Source: PALSA-612 sp963773055 (GTDB taxonomy: Bacteria; Actinomycetota; Thermoleophilia; Gaiellales; Gaiellaceae). From it: 64,000 nucleotides of DNA. The DNA lies in the NCBI GenBank assembly GCA_963773055.1, contig CAVYZL010000006.1, positions 744,001-808,000 on the forward strand, in the 5' to 3' direction. Both the position numbers and the translations under genes were made by a program. Of this stretch, positions 43,881 to 52,756 are shown piece by piece; position 1 is the stretch's first letter, and each line of letters begins with the position of its first letter. The notes beneath the pieces were generated by a model. The model made no database searches, was not told the origin of the DNA, and was given only the letters and a program-made list of their open reading frames with translations.

Positions 43881-45881
43881 ATGGGTCTACTCAGCCTCGT
43901 CGTCGCCGTCGGTGCGCTAGCCGCCGCCGCCGTGCTCTTCGCAGCGGCGCTTCGGCTGCCGACGGCCGTCGACGCGCTGCTAACGGCCTACCTCTTTGCT
44001 AGCGCGCTCTCGATCGTCGTCGCGCTCGCGCTCTCGCCCGGCGACTGGTTGACGCGAAGTGGGCTGCTCATCGCTTCCGCCGTGGTGCTCGTCGTCGCGA
44101 TCGCCGTGTGGTGGCGCACCGGACGCCCCGGCTTGCCGTTCGCCCGGCAAGCTCGATCGGCGTGGATCGCGCTCCGCGACCCGCCCGTCTGCCTGCTCGC
44201 GCTCGGGGTCGCGGCGGCGCTCGTCTATTCGACCGTGCTCTCGATCGCGACGGCGCCGAACGACTACGACAGCCTCTGGTACCACCTCGCGCGTCCGGCG
44301 TTCTGGGCACAGGGGCACGCGGTCGGCTACGTCGCGAACGCGAACGACCAGAGGCTCGACATCTTTCCTCCCGGCGCCGAGATCACCGCCGCGTGGCCGA
44401 TGGTGCTCGAGGGCAGCGAGCGGTTCGCGAGCCTGTTCCAGCTCGTGGCGCTAGCCGCGACGCTCGTCGCCCTCGCAGGGATCGGACGGCGTCTCGGACT
44501 GACCGCTCGCGCGGCGCTCTTCGGAGCGCTCGTCTTCGCCTCGCTGCCCGTGGTCGCGCTCCAGGCCGGGACAGCGCTGAACGACATCGCTGTCACGTCG
44601 TTCCTCCTCGTCTCGGTGTGGTTCCTCCTGTCTCCCGCGCGGCTCTGGCCGCTGCTCGGAGCGCTCGCGCTGGCGCTCGCGGTTGCGACGAAGACCACGG
44701 CGCTCCTCGCCTTGCCGCTGCTGCTCGTGATCGCGGCCGCTGTCCGTCCGCGCCGCGACTGGGCCCGCATCGCTCTTGCGGGTGTCGGTGCGTTGGCGGT
44801 CGGTGGGTTCTGGTACGGCGTGAATCTCATCGAAAAGGGCCATCTGCTGACCGGATACACGCAGGACGACAGCCCGAACCGGAGCGTAGGCGACGCGGCG
44901 AGGATGCTCGGGGAGCTGTCCCGGACGCTGGTCGACACCGTCGACCCTGCCGGCGAGGTCGGGCGCGACCGGCTGGTGTACATCCTGGCGGCAGTCGCGC
45001 TCGCCGTCGCCGGTGCCGTCGTCGCTGCTCGCCGACGGGTCGCAGCCGCTGCCGCACTGTTCGGCGCCGCCGTCCTTGTGCTGATCCCTGTTGCGACGGC
45101 GACCGCGCACGAGCAGCTGCTCCGCGGCTACCAGCACGTCTGGCTGAGGCTCGACGAGCCCGTCGTCGCGTTCTTCGCCTTCGATCGCGACCCGCGGGTG
45201 CCGTCACCCATCCGCTCCTGGTACGGGCCGCTGGGTCTGCTCCTATTCGCCGCCGCCGTGCCGCTCGTCGCCCGCGCAGTGCGCCGCCGCGAGATTCCGC
45301 GCGGCGCGTGGGTCTTCTTGCTCGCGCCCGTCGGCTATCTCGTGATCGTCGTGCTCGCCATCGACTACGGGGTAGACCACGGCCGGTACTTGATGCCTGC
45401 CGTCGCGGTCAGCGCCGCCACGTGGGGCCTCGCGGTCGAGGTGCGCGCGCTCGCCTGGACGGCGTGCGCGACCGCGCTTGCCACCTTGCTCCTCGTCTTC
45501 GTCCACTACGAGGAGAAGCCGGCCGGGATCGCGCTCCTCGAGAGGCCGGCACGGGAGTCCGTATGGTCGGCGCCTCGATCGGCAGTGCTGGCCGCCGCGC
45601 ACGGCCGCGGCCCGTTCGCGGTTGTCGGGAGCCTCACGCGGCCGGGCGCCACGATCGCGCTGCGGCTCCGCCAGGACGACGTCACCTATCCGTACTTCGG
45701 CTCGAAGCTCGACCGTAGGGTCGTGCTGGCCCCGGACGGGGACGATCGTCCGCTCGCAGACGCCGGCTGGCTCGTCGTCGCCCCAGGGCTCTCCACACCT
45801 TCCTGCAAGACGGCGTGGACGGCGGTGTCTTCGGAGACCGGCGGCTGGCGCGTCTACCGTCGGTCCGGCCGGTGCCCGTAG
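43881..45881 (+). CDS. GT-C type membrane glycosyltransferase, family unassigned
   Basis: 666 residues with 12-14 predicted spans starting at ATG 43881 (MGLLSLVVAVGALAAAAVLF). After the third or fourth span comes APNDYDSLWYHLARPAFWAQ, an acidic loop typical of ArnT/PMT-like GT-C enzymes using polyprenyl-phosphate sugars. A conserved ALNDIAVTSFLL and a periplasmic C-terminal domain of about 120 residues follow. The donor is probably decaprenyl- or undecaprenyl-phosphate linked and the acceptor is unknown. The next gene encodes a secreted GH99-like hydrolase, hinting at surface mannan or another polysaccharide. Confidence 0.75.
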   Translation: MGLLSLVVAVGALAAAAVLFAAALRLPTAVDALLTAYLFASALSIVVALALSPGDWLTRSGLLIASAVVLVVAIAVWWRTGRPGLPFARQARSAWIALRDPPVCLLALGVAAALVYSTVLSIATAPNDYDSLWYHLARPAFWAQGHAVGYVANANDQRLDIFPPGAEITAAWPMVLEGSERFASLFQLVALAATLVALAGIGRRLGLTARAALFGALVFASLPVVALQAGTALNDIAVTSFLLVSVWFLLSPARLWPLLGALALALAVATKTTALLALPLLLVIAAAVRPRRDWARIALAGVGALAVGGFWYGVNLIEKGHLLTGYTQDDSPNRSVGDAARMLGELSRTLVDTVDPAGEVGRDRLVYILAAVALAVAGAVVAARRRVAAAAALFGAAVLVLIPVATATAHEQLLRGYQHVWLRLDEPVVAFFAFDRDPRVPSPIRSWYGPLGLLLFAAAVPLVARAVRRREIPRGAWVFLLAPVGYLVIVVLAIDYGVDHGRYLMPAVAVSAATWGLAVEVRALAWTACATALATLLLVFVHYEEKPAGIALLERPARESVWSAPRSAVLAAAHGRGPFAVVGSLTRPGATIALRLRQDDVTYPYFGSKLDRRVVLAPDGDDRPLADAGWLVVAPGLSTPSCKTAWTAVSSETGGWRVYRRSGRCP

Positions 45882-45908
45882 CGCACGCTCTGGCATGATG
45901 CCGCGCAC

Positions 45909-46943
45909 ATGCGGCGCGTATTGGCGGTGATTGCAGGGACGATGCTCTTGCTGCCGGCGAGCGCGCTCGCGAGCGGCGACTCGTCGATCTTCTACTACCC
46001 GTGGTGGGGGACGAAGAAGGTGGACGGAAAGTTCTTCCACTGGAGCCAGTTCGGGCACGCGCCGCCGACGGACCTCGCGTCGACCTTCTACCCGGTGCGG
46101 GGCCCGTACTCGAGCTCCGACGGGGACGTCGTCCGCGCGCAGATGGACGACATCAAGCAGGCCGGCGTCAGCGAGGTGATCACCTCGTGGTGGGGCTGGG
46201 GGTCTCGAGAGGACGAGCGGCTTCCCCTCGTCATGCACGTAGCGGAGAAGCGCGGTCTTACGGTCGCAGTCCAGATCGAGCCGTACGAGAAGTGGCAGCG
46301 AACGGCCGAGGTGCTCAATCGCGATCTCGGGCACCTCCAGGACGTCGGCATCCGCCGCGTCTACGTCTATCGGCCGTTCGACGGGACGATCGACGACGAC
46401 GGGTGGAGCGAATTGATCGCGTCGTATTCCGAGATCGAGTTCTACGCCCAGACCACCGACGTCAACCGCGCAGCTGCCGACGGCTTCGTCGGCCTCTATA
46501 CGTACGACGTCTTCAATATCCGGGGTGGCGCCTTCGCCGGGATCTGCGCCCGCGCGCACGCCGCCGGCATCGCCTGCGCGCCTTCGGTCGGGCCGGGCTA
46601 CAACGCGTTCCGGTCGACGGGGGACGAGCGGATCCGCTCCCGGAGGAACGGGAAGACGTATGACGACATGTGGCGGGCCGCGATCGCCGCGCAGCCGGAC
46701 CGGGTCACGATCACGAGCTACAACGAGTGGCACGAGGGGACGCAGATCGAGCCGGCGAAGAAGCACCCACCGGAGCTGTACGACCCATACGGGAACTACG
46801 AGGGAGCCTACGGCAAGTACGGTGCAGCCTCCGAGCGCGCGTACATCGTGAGGACGACGTACTGGACGCGGGCGTATCGGCTCGCAGCGGCCGCGACCGC
46901 CCTGCTAGAGAACCTCGCGCAAGCCCTTCACGGCGGCCGCTGA
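45909..46943 (+). CDS. Secreted glycoside hydrolase family 99-like protein
   Basis: 344 residues with a signal peptide (MRRVLAVIAGTMLLLPASAL). FYYPWWGT, HPVR-type entry, MDDIKQAGVSEVITSWWGWG, VAVQIEPYEKW and the diagnostic TITSYNEWHEGTQIEPAKKH are GH99 (endo-alpha-mannosidase/mannanase) motifs including the likely catalytic Glu region. It probably trims alpha-mannose-rich glycans outside the cell. It lies 27 bases after the GT-C gene and overlaps the convergent hutF by 39 bases. Confidence 0.85.
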   Translation: MRRVLAVIAGTMLLLPASALASGDSSIFYYPWWGTKKVDGKFFHWSQFGHAPPTDLASTFYPVRGPYSSSDGDVVRAQMDDIKQAGVSEVITSWWGWGSREDERLPLVMHVAEKRGLTVAVQIEPYEKWQRTAEVLNRDLGHLQDVGIRRVYVYRPFDGTIDDDGWSELIASYSEIEFYAQTTDVNRAAADGFVGLYTYDVFNIRGGAFAGICARAHAAGIACAPSVGPGYNAFRSTGDERIRSRRNGKTYDDMWRAAIAAQPDRVTITSYNEWHEGTQIEPAKKHPPELYDPYGNYEGAYGKYGAASERAYIVRTTYWTRAYRLAAAATALLENLAQALHGGR

Positions 46944-47930
46944 GCCGCCGGCGAGCAGCGCCGCTCTCACGTCCGCCGTCGCGACCCCTCGCAGCTCGAC
47001 GTGGGCGAGATCGATCTCGATCTCCGGCCACCGGTCGACGCCGAGCGCGGCGGCGCCGTTCCGGCCGCCGATGGCGAGGAGCGCGTCCGGCGTCAGCACG
47101 TCCCTGCGCAGGGCTTCTCGCCGCGCGATCCCGTCGAGCTGGCGGAGCTCCTCGAGCGGGTCGATGCGGACGTTCGCGTCGGAGCCGATGCAGATCTCGA
47201 TCCCCCGCTCGAGCAGGCGCCCGACCGGCGCGAAGCCGTCGCCGAGATCCGCCTCCGTCGTCGGGCAGATGCAGACCCGAGTACCAGCGGCGGCGACCAG
47301 GTCAAGCTCCGTGTCGCTTGCGTGCGTTGCGTGGATGACGGTCGTGCGCGGCCCGAGGCATCCTGTCTCGGCCAGGAGCTCGATCGGCCGGAGGTCGTGC
47401 TCGGCGAGGGACTCTTCGATCTCGCGCGGCTGCTCGCACGCGTGCACGTGTAGCGGCAGCGAGACCGTCTCCGCGTAGCGGCCGATCTCGATCAGCCAGT
47501 CTTTCGGGCAGGCGCGGACGGAATGGGGGGCGAGGCCGGCGCGGATCCCACGCTCGACAAGCGCCTCCACCTCTGCGAGATAGGCCGAGACGCTTGGCTG
47601 GCGGGAGCGTTCGAGCCCGCCGCGGCCGTAGGCGGCGTGGAGAAGAACGAGCTCGATGCCGGCCGCGGCCGCTGCCTCCGCGGCCGCGATCCCCTCGTCG
47701 AAGCCGAGGTAGTGGAACTCGCCGACCGCCGTGTAGCCGGCCGCGAGCAGCTCGCTGTACGTCAGCTCGTACTCGCTGCGGATCGTCGCCGGCGTCTGGC
47801 GGGCCGCCTCGGCGAGCATCGTCTCGCGCCAGGCCCAGAAGTCGCCGCCGGCGCTTCGTCCCCGGAGCGCCCGCTGGAAGCCATGCGAGTGGGCGTCGAC
47901 GAATCCGGGCAGCGAGAAGAGCGCGGTCAC
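46905..47930 (-). CDS. hutF: Formimidoylglutamate deiminase (HutF)-like amidohydrolase
   Basis: 341 residues from GTG 47930. GFVDAHSHGFQRALRG has the metal-binding HxH, HVHACEQPREIEESLAEHDL and VIHATHASDTELDLV supply further His residues, and IGSDANVRIDPLEELRQLDG the last Asp. The pattern is that of HutF, which removes ammonia from N-formimino-glutamate in histidine breakdown. No other hut gene is nearby. The N-terminus is shorter than usual: the beta-sandwich that flanks the barrel is reduced to a few residues. Confidence 0.85.
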   Translation of the reverse strand: MTALFSLPGFVDAHSHGFQRALRGRSAGGDFWAWRETMLAEAARQTPATIRSEYELTYSELLAAGYTAVGEFHYLGFDEGIAAAEAAAAAGIELVLLHAAYGRGGLERSRQPSVSAYLAEVEALVERGIRAGLAPHSVRACPKDWLIEIGRYAETVSLPLHVHACEQPREIEESLAEHDLRPIELLAETGCLGPRTTVIHATHASDTELDLVAAAGTRVCICPTTEADLGDGFAPVGRLLERGIEICIGSDANVRIDPLEELRQLDGIARREALRRDVLTPDALLAIGGRNGAAALGVDRWPEIEIDLAHVELRGVATADVRAALLAGGSAAAVKGLREVL

Positions 47931-47984
47931 ACGGGGATTCTCCCCGTTTCCGTGCCGGGCGACGGGCGTCACTATCCTTGGGCA

Positions 47985-48533
47985 ATGAGCGCCCGCGCTG
48001 TCTCTGCACCGCTCGCCCGGCTGCCGAACGCGCTCACGATCGCGCGCTTTGCGCTCGTCCCCGTGTTCGCGGTGCTGCTCGCGCGCGGCGACGACGGCCA
48101 CAGCTGGCCGGCCGCGATCGTCTTCGGGATCGCCGCTGTCACGGACCAGGTCGACGGTTGGCTCGCCCGCCGGTACGACGTCGAGTCGGAGTTCGGGAAG
48201 TACGCGGACCCGCTCGCCGACCGGCTGATGATCGACGTCGCCGTGATCATGCTCTTCGTCTACGACCGGCTGCCGTGGCCGGCGCTCGTCCTCATCGTCG
48301 GCCGTGACCTGCTGCTCGTCGTCGGCACGCGATTCGTGCTGCCGCGCGGCTACGAGTTCTCCGTCAGCTTCCTCGGGAAGCTCGCCACCTGGATCCTCTA
48401 CCTCTCGATCGGGCTCGTGATCGCGACTCCCGCCGGCACTGACTGGCCGCTCGTGCTGTTCTGGATCGGTGTCACGCTTGCCGTGATCGCGGCCGTGTCG
48501 TACGTCGTCGCCGCGAGGAAGACCGTCCGATGA
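47985..48533 (+). CDS. CDP-alcohol phosphatidyltransferase (PgsA-like)
   Basis: 182 residues, four to six spans. The CDP-OH-P motif is complete: DQVDGWLARRYDVESEFGKY then ADPLADR. LPNALTIARFALVPVFAVLL is the family's usual first span. Phosphatidylglycerolphosphate synthase is most likely; inositol-phosphate or glycerol-based variants are possible. It uses the CDP-diacylglycerol made by CdsA. The stop overlaps the next ATG by four bases. Confidence 0.88.
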   Translation: MSARAVSAPLARLPNALTIARFALVPVFAVLLARGDDGHSWPAAIVFGIAAVTDQVDGWLARRYDVESEFGKYADPLADRLMIDVAVIMLFVYDRLPWPALVLIVGRDLLLVVGTRFVLPRGYEFSVSFLGKLATWILYLSIGLVIATPAGTDWPLVLFWIGVTLAVIAAVSYVVAARKTVR

Positions 48534-51049
48534 AGGCCGTCGTGATGGCGGGAGGGGAAGGCACGCGCCTCCGTCCGCTGACCTCGAACCAGCCGAAGCC
48601 GATGGTGCCGGTCGTCGGCAAGCCGTGCATGGAGCACATCCTCGATCTGCTCCGCGGGCACGGGTTCGAGGACGTGATCGTCACGCTCGCCTTCCTGCCA
48701 CAAGCGATCAAGAGCCATTTCGGAAACGGCGAGGAGCTCGAAATGTCGATCGAGTACTCGCTGGAGGAGAGCCCCATGGGCACCGCGGGCTCCGTGCGGC
48801 TCGCGGCGACGCGGCTCGACGGCACGTTCCTCGTCATCTCCGGCGACGCGCTGACGGACTTCGACTTGGGCGAGATCGTCGCCTTCCACCGCGAGAAGGG
48901 AGCGGCGGCGACGATCGCGCTGAAGGCTGTGCCGAACCCGCTCGAGTTCGGGATCGTGGTCACCGACGAGGACGGCCGCATCGAGCGGTTCCTCGAGAAG
49001 CCCTCTTGGGGCCAGGTGTTCTCGGACACGATCAACACGGGGATCTACGTGCTCGAGCCCGACGTCCTCAAGCACGTGCCCGACGACCGGCCGTACGACT
49101 TCTCGAAGGAGCTGTTCCCGCACCTGCTCGAGATGGGACTTCCGCTTTACGGTTACGTGTGCGACGGCTACTGGCAGGACATCGGCAACCTCGACCAGTA
49201 CCGGCAGGCGAACACGGACGCCCTCGACGAGCGTGTCTCGCTCGACGTGACGGGCATCCGCCTACGCGGGAACATCTGGCTCGGTGAGGGCGTCGAGATA
49301 GACGATCTGGAGGGGGTCGAAGGTCCGGCGTTCATCGGCAGCTACTCGAGCATCTCGCCCGAGGCGACGGTGGGCGCCTACTCGGTGCTCGGCGCGAGCG
49401 TTCGGCTGCGAGAGAGCGCGCGCGTCGTGCGCTCTGTCATCGATTCGTCGACGTTCGTGGGCCGGAACGCGATCGTCGAGGGGGCGGTCGTCGGACGTTC
49501 GTGCGACATCCGCTCGCATGCGCGCGTCCATGACGGTGTTGCGCTCGGGGACGGCGTGATCGTCGGGGCACAGGCCGTCGTGATGCCAGGCGTGCGCGTC
49601 TTTCCCCACAAGGAGATCGAGTCCGGCGCAACGGTGCACGAGAGCGTGATCTGGGAGGCCGCGGCCGCGAGGCACCTGTTCGGCCGCGAGGGCGTCTCCG
49701 GCATCGTCAACGTCGATCTCACGCCCGAGGTGGCGGTCCGGCTCGCCGCTGCGCTCGGCACGGCGCTCCAGCGAGGCGGCCGAGTCGTCGCGAGCCGCGA
49801 CGCGACGGCCGCCTGTCGGATGATCAAGCGCGCGATGGTCTCGGGTCTCAGCTCGACCGGGATCGGCGTCGCCGACCTCCGGGTGCTCCCGGCGCCCATC
49901 AATCGCCACCTCCTGCGGACACAGGGCTACGACGCCGGCTTCCACGTGGGTGTCAGTCCGACGGACCCCGAGATGCTCCAGATCCGCTTCTTCGAGCATC
50001 CGGGCATCCAGCTGACGCCGAGGCTCGAGAAGGAGGTCGAGAAGCATTTCACGCGCATCGAGCTGCGACGCGTGGCCCCGTCTCAGATCGGACGTATCGG
50101 CTACCCGGTTCGCGTGCGCGAGGGCTACGCGCAGGACCTACTTGAGGTGATCGACCGCGACGCTATCCGCCAGCGCGACTACCGCCTGCTCGTCGACTAC
50201 GGCGGCTCGGCAGCGTCGTTCGTGCTCCCGCTCGTGCTCGGCCCGCTCGGCATCGAGACGGTCTCGCTTCACGAGTTCGCGGAGGCGGACGCGGACTCGG
50301 TCACGTTGCCCGAGTCGCTCGCGCAGGCGGAGCGGCTCGTGCAGACGGTCGGGGCGGACTTCGGCGCGGTGCTGGACCGATCCGCCGAACGGTTGTTCCT
50401 CGTCGACGAGAACGGGAAGCAGATCGCGCCCGATCACGTGACGCTGCTGTACGTGGCGCTGCTCGTGCGGATCGGTGCTCGTGGCCGCGTCGCGTTCCCC
50501 GGCACGGTGACCGGCGCCGTCGATCGCCTCACGCAGGAATCACGGATCGAGGTTGTGAGAACGGCCGCCTCGCTCGCCCAGCTGTCCCAGGCGGCCGACG
50601 AGGACGGTGCGATCTTCGCCGCAGCCGGCGGCGGTGCGTACATCGTCCCGCGTTTCCAACCCGCCGCGGACGGGGTCGCCGCGCTCGCGTTCCTGCTCGA
50701 GTTGCTCTCGAAGGAGTCTCGGCCCCTGTCGGAGATCGTGGCCGAGCTTCCCTCCTCGCATGTCGTGCACAGTCAGGTCCCGTGCCCCTGGGCCAAGAAG
50801 GGGCTCGCGATGCGCGTGCTGACCGAGCGGCTCAAGGATCGTGATGCAGACGTCACCGACGGCATCCGGGTCTCGGACGAGCGCGGCTGGGGGCACGTCC
50901 TGCCCGATGCCGTCGAGCCCGTGCTGCACGTCTACGCAGAGGGGGAGACGATGGGCGCGTCCGAGGCTCTGGCGGAGGAGCTCGAGGCGATTGTCGCAGC
51001 CGCCGTCGAGGAAGAGAGCGAAGCCGCCGTAGCGCCAATCTCAAGTTGA
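48530..51049 (+). CDS. Nucleotidyltransferase (mannose-1-P guanylyltransferase-like) fused to a pseudo-phosphomannomutase
   Basis: 839 residues. Residues 1-235 form a sugar-1-phosphate nucleotidyltransferase (MKAVVMAGGEGTRLRPLTSN, FLEKPSWGQVFSDTINTGIY). Left-handed beta-helix repeats follow (about 245-375, with IGSYSSISPEATVGAYSVLG). From 385 to 815 there is an alpha-D-phosphohexomutase-like region. In that part the catalytic TASHNP is replaced by GVSPTDP, and the metal-binding DGDADR by LDRSAER. The mutase half should therefore be inactive or altered and may be regulatory. Similar fusions are annotated as GDP-mannose pyrophosphorylases. It is coupled to the CDP-alcohol transferase gene. Confidence 0.85.
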   Translation: MKAVVMAGGEGTRLRPLTSNQPKPMVPVVGKPCMEHILDLLRGHGFEDVIVTLAFLPQAIKSHFGNGEELEMSIEYSLEESPMGTAGSVRLAATRLDGTFLVISGDALTDFDLGEIVAFHREKGAAATIALKAVPNPLEFGIVVTDEDGRIERFLEKPSWGQVFSDTINTGIYVLEPDVLKHVPDDRPYDFSKELFPHLLEMGLPLYGYVCDGYWQDIGNLDQYRQANTDALDERVSLDVTGIRLRGNIWLGEGVEIDDLEGVEGPAFIGSYSSISPEATVGAYSVLGASVRLRESARVVRSVIDSSTFVGRNAIVEGAVVGRSCDIRSHARVHDGVALGDGVIVGAQAVVMPGVRVFPHKEIESGATVHESVIWEAAAARHLFGREGVSGIVNVDLTPEVAVRLAAALGTALQRGGRVVASRDATAACRMIKRAMVSGLSSTGIGVADLRVLPAPINRHLLRTQGYDAGFHVGVSPTDPEMLQIRFFEHPGIQLTPRLEKEVEKHFTRIELRRVAPSQIGRIGYPVRVREGYAQDLLEVIDRDAIRQRDYRLLVDYGGSAASFVLPLVLGPLGIETVSLHEFAEADADSVTLPESLAQAERLVQTVGADFGAVLDRSAERLFLVDENGKQIAPDHVTLLYVALLVRIGARGRVAFPGTVTGAVDRLTQESRIEVVRTAASLAQLSQAADEDGAIFAAAGGGAYIVPRFQPAADGVAALAFLLELLSKESRPLSEIVAELPSSHVVHSQVPCPWAKKGLAMRVLTERLKDRDADVTDGIRVSDERGWGHVLPDAVEPVLHVYAEGETMGASEALAEELEAIVAAAVEEESEAAVAPISS

Positions 51050-51121
51050 GGTTGACCCTTTGCAGGTTGCCTGCTTGAATGGATGAGCAGACCGGGCCTG
51101 CCCTACAACGAAAGGCGATGC

Positions 51122-51559
51122 GTGGAACCCTTCCCTGACCTGTCGATGGACGACGAGGAGCGCGAACGGCTGATCGCCGAGCTCCAGAAGGACGAGAACG
51201 ACCTTTCGTACGCACGTCGGATGCTCCACGGCAGGATCGACATGCTTCGGGCCGAGAGGACCGCGCGGTTGAAGCAGAAGCCGGAGGACGAGCTCGCGCA
51301 GCTCGGCGACGACCGCATGCACGAGGCGCTCGCGATCGGCGTGTCGACGTCGATCGCGGCAGCGAAGGTTGCAGACGAGTTTCCCGACCTCGAGACGATC
51401 TCCGACGACGAGCTCGACCAGGTGATCACGCAGCTCGAGGCCAAGGAGAACGACCTGTCGTACCGACGCAGACTGCTGCACGGGAAGATCGACATCCTCC
51501 GCTCCGGCGCGAAAGGGGATGACCTGGGCGAGCTCGCGAAGATCCTCTCGGGGAAGTAG
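51122..51559 (+). CDS. RsiG-like c-di-GMP-responsive anti-sigma factor
   Basis: 145 residues from GTG 51122 (AAAGG seven bases before). Two coiled-coil halves each carry the pattern E-x3-S-x2-R-x3-H-x3-D: ENDLSYARRMLHGRID (residues 25-40) and ENDLSYRRRLLHGKID (109-124). Each is preceded by an FPDL at an equivalent place. Streptomyces RsiG binds c-di-GMP with E-x3-S-x2-R-x3-Q-x3-D and holds the sigma factor WhiG; I recall Q/H variation in early-branching relatives. The tandem halves look like an internal duplication. No WhiG-type sigma gene is in this window. Confidence 0.78.
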   Translation: MEPFPDLSMDDEERERLIAELQKDENDLSYARRMLHGRIDMLRAERTARLKQKPEDELAQLGDDRMHEALAIGVSTSIAAAKVADEFPDLETISDDELDQVITQLEAKENDLSYRRRLLHGKIDILRSGAKGDDLGELAKILSGK

Positions 51560-51584
51560 CGATCTTCCCGGGAGCAGCTCTCAG

Positions 51585-52040
51585 ATGAGCCACGTCTACT
51601 GCTCGGAATGCGGGTTCCAGAACCCCGAGGTTGCGAACTACTGCGCGCGGTGCGGATCGCTGCTCCGCGACGAGGTCGGTGACGAGACGACGCTTTCCTA
51701 CACACCGGAAGAGGACGGAGACTCCGACTCGGGCTACGAGCCGGTCGAAGGCCCGGCGCTCGTGATCCGCTCCGGCGGCGGTCGGGCCGGCGAGCACTTC
51801 ATGCTCGACCGCGAGCGCACGACAATCGGCCGCTCGCCCGAGTGTGACGTCTTCCTCGACGACGTCACCGTCTCGCGCCGCCATGCCGTCGTCACGCGGA
51901 GTGACGGCTCGTTCGCGATCGAGGATCAGGGGAGCCTGAACGGAACGTTCGTCAACCGGCGCCGGATCGAGTCGGGCGAGCTCGAGGACGACGACGAGCT
52001 TCAGATCGGCAAGTACCGACTCGTGTTCCTCGCGCGATGA
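51585..52040 (+). CDS. GarA-like FHA protein with zinc ribbon
   Basis: 151 residues. The N-terminal zinc ribbon (YCSECGFQNPEVANYCARCG) is followed by an acidic linker with DETTLSYTPEED, which looks like the phosphorylatable ETT site of GarA/OdhI. A C-terminal FHA domain follows: RTTIGRSPECDVFLDDVTVS, RRHAVV, SLNGTFVN. By analogy, Ser/Thr kinase phosphorylation of the linker would close the FHA domain and release metabolic targets such as 2-oxoglutarate dehydrogenase. The stop overlaps the MerR gene. Confidence 0.88.
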   Translation: MSHVYCSECGFQNPEVANYCARCGSLLRDEVGDETTLSYTPEEDGDSDSGYEPVEGPALVIRSGGGRAGEHFMLDRERTTIGRSPECDVFLDDVTVSRRHAVVTRSDGSFAIEDQGSLNGTFVNRRRIESGELEDDDELQIGKYRLVFLAR

Positions 52041-52747
52041 CGACGGCCGTGCGCAGCGCGGGCTCCGGGCCTCCGACGAGCTCGCAGAAGCTCCAGACGA
52101 TCGGCGCCGTCTGCCGCAAGCTCCGCGCGGAGTTCTCAGACATCTCGATCTCGAAGATCCGCTATCTCGAGGACCAGGGCCTGATCGCGCCTCGCCGGAC
52201 GGCCGGGGGCTATCGCCTGTTCTCGGAAGAGGACATCGAGCGGCTGGAGACGATCCTTCGGCTCCAGCGTGACGAGTTCCTGCCGCTCCGGGTGATCCGC
52301 CAGGAGCTCGCGTCGCAGCTCTCGACGGGGCGCCGGCGCCGCCGGGGAGCGGAGCTCGACGAGGACGCGGTCGAGATCGACCTCGGCGCGCTCTGCGAGC
52401 GCGCAGGGATCACCGCCGATCTGATCCGCGACCTCGAGGAATACGGGCTGATCGAAGCAGGGCTGCATGGCGGAGAGCCCTTTTACACGGAGACGGACGT
52501 CGAGATCGCGGCCGCGTGCGGAAGGCTCGCGACCGCGGGCATGGACGCACGCCATCTCCGGACGTTCCGGACCACGGCCGATCGCGCCGCGGACCTGCTC
52601 GAGCAGGTCGTCACGCCGTCGCTGCGCTCGCGCAACGCCGAGCGCCACCAGGAGGGCATCGAGCGGCTCCGGTCGCTAGGCGAGGCGGCCGAGGAGCTGA
52701 CGCAGCTGCTGCTCTGGAAGGCCCTCCGGCAGGTCGCGGCGGGTTAG
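52037..52747 (+). CDS. ftsR: MerR-family regulator, FtsR-like
   Basis: 236 residues. The winged HTH (TIGAVCRKLRAEFSDISISK, IRYLEDQGLIAPRRTAGGYR) binds DNA, with LFSEEDIERLETILRLQRDE after it. The C-terminal region is long and helical, with a second DLIRDLEEYGLIEAGLHGGE-type segment. Gene order FHA then MerR is the garA-ftsR order of mycobacteria and corynebacteria, where FtsR activates ftsZ. No metal-binding Cys are visible. It overlaps the FHA gene by four bases. Confidence 0.85.
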   Translation: MTTAVRSAGSGPPTSSQKLQTIGAVCRKLRAEFSDISISKIRYLEDQGLIAPRRTAGGYRLFSEEDIERLETILRLQRDEFLPLRVIRQELASQLSTGRRRRRGAELDEDAVEIDLGALCERAGITADLIRDLEEYGLIEAGLHGGEPFYTETDVEIAAACGRLATAGMDARHLRTFRTTADRAADLLEQVVTPSLRSRNAERHQEGIERLRSLGEAAEELTQLLLWKALRQVAAG

Positions 52748-52756
52748 GCTGGGCTC

